Notes under the pieces: model-generated | Databases searched by the model: none | The model's input: the letters and a program-made list of their open reading frames with translations, nothing else | What the model was told of the DNA's origin: nothing | In this document: one piece after another, positions 49,701 through 51,173 of the stretch | Numbering within the stretch: the first letter of the stretch is position 1 | Layout of the letters: every line of letters starts with the position of its first letter | Position numbers and translations under genes: made by a program | Assembly (NCBI GenBank): GCA_947624555.1 | Contig: CANQKW010000010.1 | Span: 1-51,173 of the forward strand | Direction: 5' to 3' | Source: an uncultured Clostridia bacterium | Lineage (GTDB): Bacteria; Bacillota; Clostridia; Oscillospirales; Ruminococcaceae | DNA: 51,173 bases

Positions 49701-50051
49701 TTATCCGATAGTAACAACGGGTGCGCCTGTTTCAACGGCGTCGCCCTTGTTTACGAGAATAGCGGCAACCGTGCCTTCCTTGTCGGAAACAATATCGTTC
49801 TCCATTTTCATAGCCTCAAGAACAGCTACAACAGTGCCGTTTGAAACCTTATCGCCTACCTTGACCTTAACGTCAACGATAGTGCCTCTCATAGGAGCGT
49901 TAATGGGCGTTCCTCCGACAGCGGCAGCAGCCTTTTTGGGCGCAGCAGCCTTGGGAGCAGGAGCAGCAGCAGGAGCTGACGAGCTTGCGCCTGTTTCCTC
50001 AACCTGAACGTCATAAGCGTTTCCGTTTACGGTAATAATGTAACTTTTCAT
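49701..50051 (-). CDS. Biotin carboxyl carrier protein
   Basis: 116 residues. N-terminal strand (YIITVNGNAYDVQVEE), an Ala/Pro-rich linker, then the biotinyl domain with EAMKMEN; the Lys of AMKM takes the biotin. It shuttles the carboxyl group between the two flanking carboxyltransferases. Confidence 0.95.
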   Translation of the reverse strand: MKSYIITVNGNAYDVQVEETGASSSAPAAAPAPKAAAPKKAAAAVGGTPINAPMRGTIVDVKVKVGDKVSNGTVVAVLEAMKMENDIVSDKEGTVAAILVNKGDAVETGAPVVTIG

Positions 50052-50084
50052 ATATTCTACCTCACTTTTATTTAATTCGTGTAA

Positions 50085-51173
50085 TTACAGCGAAATATTC
50101 GCATGCTTTCTCGCGGGAGAGCTTTCGCGCTTGCCCATATATACCTGCAATGCGCTATATACCGCCTCGTAAGCGTTTTCAGCCTCGACAACTTGGTCCG
50201 CCATGCCGACTGCCGCCGCCGCAAACGCGGAAATATCGGTCTCCCCTGCGAATGCCGCGAGAGCCTCGGGATTCATAGGCGAGATTTCGGCGTTTTCGAG
50301 AGCAATCGTTGTGTCCGCGCCCGCGAACGCCACTGCCGCCGCGCCGTAAGCCTTGCCTGTGACGAGATTTATCTTCGCGGTGGTGGCATTTGCATACACC
50401 TGAGTCAGTCTTGCGCAATCGCGAACACTGCCCGCAAGCTCCGCCGCGCTGCTGCCCGCAAATCCCTCGGTATTGACCATTGTCACAACGGGAATTGAAA
50501 ATGCGTCCGCAAACTCTACAAACCTTGCTATCTTCGCGCAGTCTGCAGCGGTCAGCTTTTCAGCCTTATCGGTGGTGACAAACGCGGTGGTGGTGGCGTT
50601 TACCGCGGCAATTGCCGTTACAGCCGCCGAACCGAATTTTTCACCAAGCTCAACCACCGTGCCCTTGTCCGCAAACGCCGAAACAAGGTCAATGCCCTTT
50701 AAAGCCGCAGTAATATTCCCGTCGGACTGCGCCGCATCTATCAGGCAATAGGGTGCGGAAAGGTTGTTTTGCGGCAGCATTGCCATAAGAAGTTTCGCTT
50801 TATCGACAGCGTCGTCATTGTCCTTTGCCAAAATCTGGCAAACGCCCGACTTCGCCGCATTTTCGGCAGTACCCGCGCCCGCCAGCTTGCCGTCAGCGTT
50901 GTTGAACGGAGCGGTCAGAAACAGCTCGCTTTTCTCGGTCGCGATAACAATATCTGCGGTCGCCGCCAGCATTGCCGCGCAGCCCGCGCAAACGCCCGTT
51001 ATAACGGCAATCTGCGGAACAACTCCCGAAAGTTTAGCGGACGAGGCGATTATCTCGGCATAGTCTGCGAGAACGCCCGCGCCCTCGGCAATATCGCCGC
51101 CCTTGGAATCGTAAAATCCGACTACAGGCGCGCCCGCCTTTGCCGCGTGCTCGTATGTGCGCTTTAATTTCAT
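50085..51173 (-). CDS. Acyl-CoA carboxyltransferase-like subunit (MmdA/12S type), N-terminus outside window
   Basis: The frame is open at the right edge; 362 residues are seen. Crotonase-fold carboxyltransferase features: GAPVVGFYDSKGGDIAEG (in place of the usual NDSGGARIQEG), GVCAGCAAML, and in the C-terminal half NTEGFAGSSAAELAG, GKAYGAAAVAFAGAD. It resembles methylmalonyl-CoA decarboxylase alpha or transcarboxylase 12S but is divergent. First visible gene of the operon ending at 48261. Confidence 0.82.
   Translation of the reverse strand: MKLKRTYEHAAKAGAPVVGFYDSKGGDIAEGAGVLADYAEIIASSAKLSGVVPQIAVITGVCAGCAAMLAATADIVIATEKSELFLTAPFNNADGKLAGAGTAENAAKSGVCQILAKDNDDAVDKAKLLMAMLPQNNLSAPYCLIDAAQSDGNITAALKGIDLVSAFADKGTVVELGEKFGSAAVTAIAAVNATTTAFVTTDKAEKLTAADCAKIARFVEFADAFSIPVVTMVNTEGFAGSSAAELAGSVRDCARLTQVYANATTAKINLVTGKAYGAAAVAFAGADTTIALENAEISPMNPEALAAFAGETDISAFAAAAVGMADQVVEAENAYEAVYSALQVYMGKRESSPARKHANISL

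Overview
The window joins two different kinds of DNA. Positions 1 to about 22,930 are a dense block of small, mostly plus-strand genes with overlapping starts and stops. Recognisable members include DUF932, two DUF5131 (Gp37/Gp68-like) proteins, two YopX-like proteins, a Lar-type zinc protein, an RNA ligase, a MazG-like pyrophosphohydrolase, an MT-A70-type methyltransferase, an HNH nuclease and a NinB/Orf-like protein. This is the accessory region of a prophage or phage-like integrative element. Its left edge carries the C-terminus of a probable lysin, and its right side ends beside the 3' end of a tRNA-Pro gene, a classic integration site. No integrase, capsid, portal or terminase gene is visible, so the element must continue to the left. 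From about 23,000 onward the DNA is an ordinary chromosome of an anaerobic Gram-positive bacterium, most likely a clostridium of the Oscillospirales/Ruminococcus kind. The signs are a CIRCE-hrcA-grpE-dnaK-dnaJ heat-shock operon, a reverse rubrerythrin with rubredoxin, a SEDS protein, and NCTNA-rich consensus sigma-A promoters with strong Shine-Dalgarno sites.

Element layout: five cassettes (about 285-720, 848-1062, 4670-6270, 7135-8790 and 9210 onward) are each headed by a closely similar promoter: an A/T tract, TTGAC(A/T), a 16-17 bp spacer and an extended -10 of the form TGNTAGAGT. The same element encodes a protein fusing sigma-70 region 4 to an RNA polymerase alpha C-terminal domain (13656-14336), the two parts that read a -35 box and an A/T-rich UP element. 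I propose, as inference, that this fusion works on these promoters. From about 8.1 to 17.2 kb several genes look damaged by internal deletions or frame changes (8490, 9697, 12103, 12470, 17180), while their starts, stops and overlaps with neighbours survive. The C-terminus of a DUF6273 protein (15739-15846) has the C-ending codon pattern expected of a diversity-generating-retroelement variable region.

Chromosomal layout: tRNA-Pro and the heat-shock operon (minus strand, with a DUF4241 gene inserted between dnaK and dnaJ); a 480 bp intergenic region with CIRCE and three nested palindromes; an ATP-grasp gene; an ECF sigma factor with a probable membrane anti-sigma partner; a large sensor with degenerate GGDEF and EAL domains; a SEDS gene and a galactokinase-like gene; hflX; nadB-nadC plus a small domain gene; a membrane diguanylate cyclase; an oxygen-defence operon (reverse rubrerythrin, small coiled-coil protein, unusual rubredoxin); a zinc-ribbon membrane protein; a CUT1 sugar ABC transporter (binding protein and two permeases, no ATPase); and a three-gene biotin-dependent decarboxylase or transcarboxylase operon cut by the right edge.
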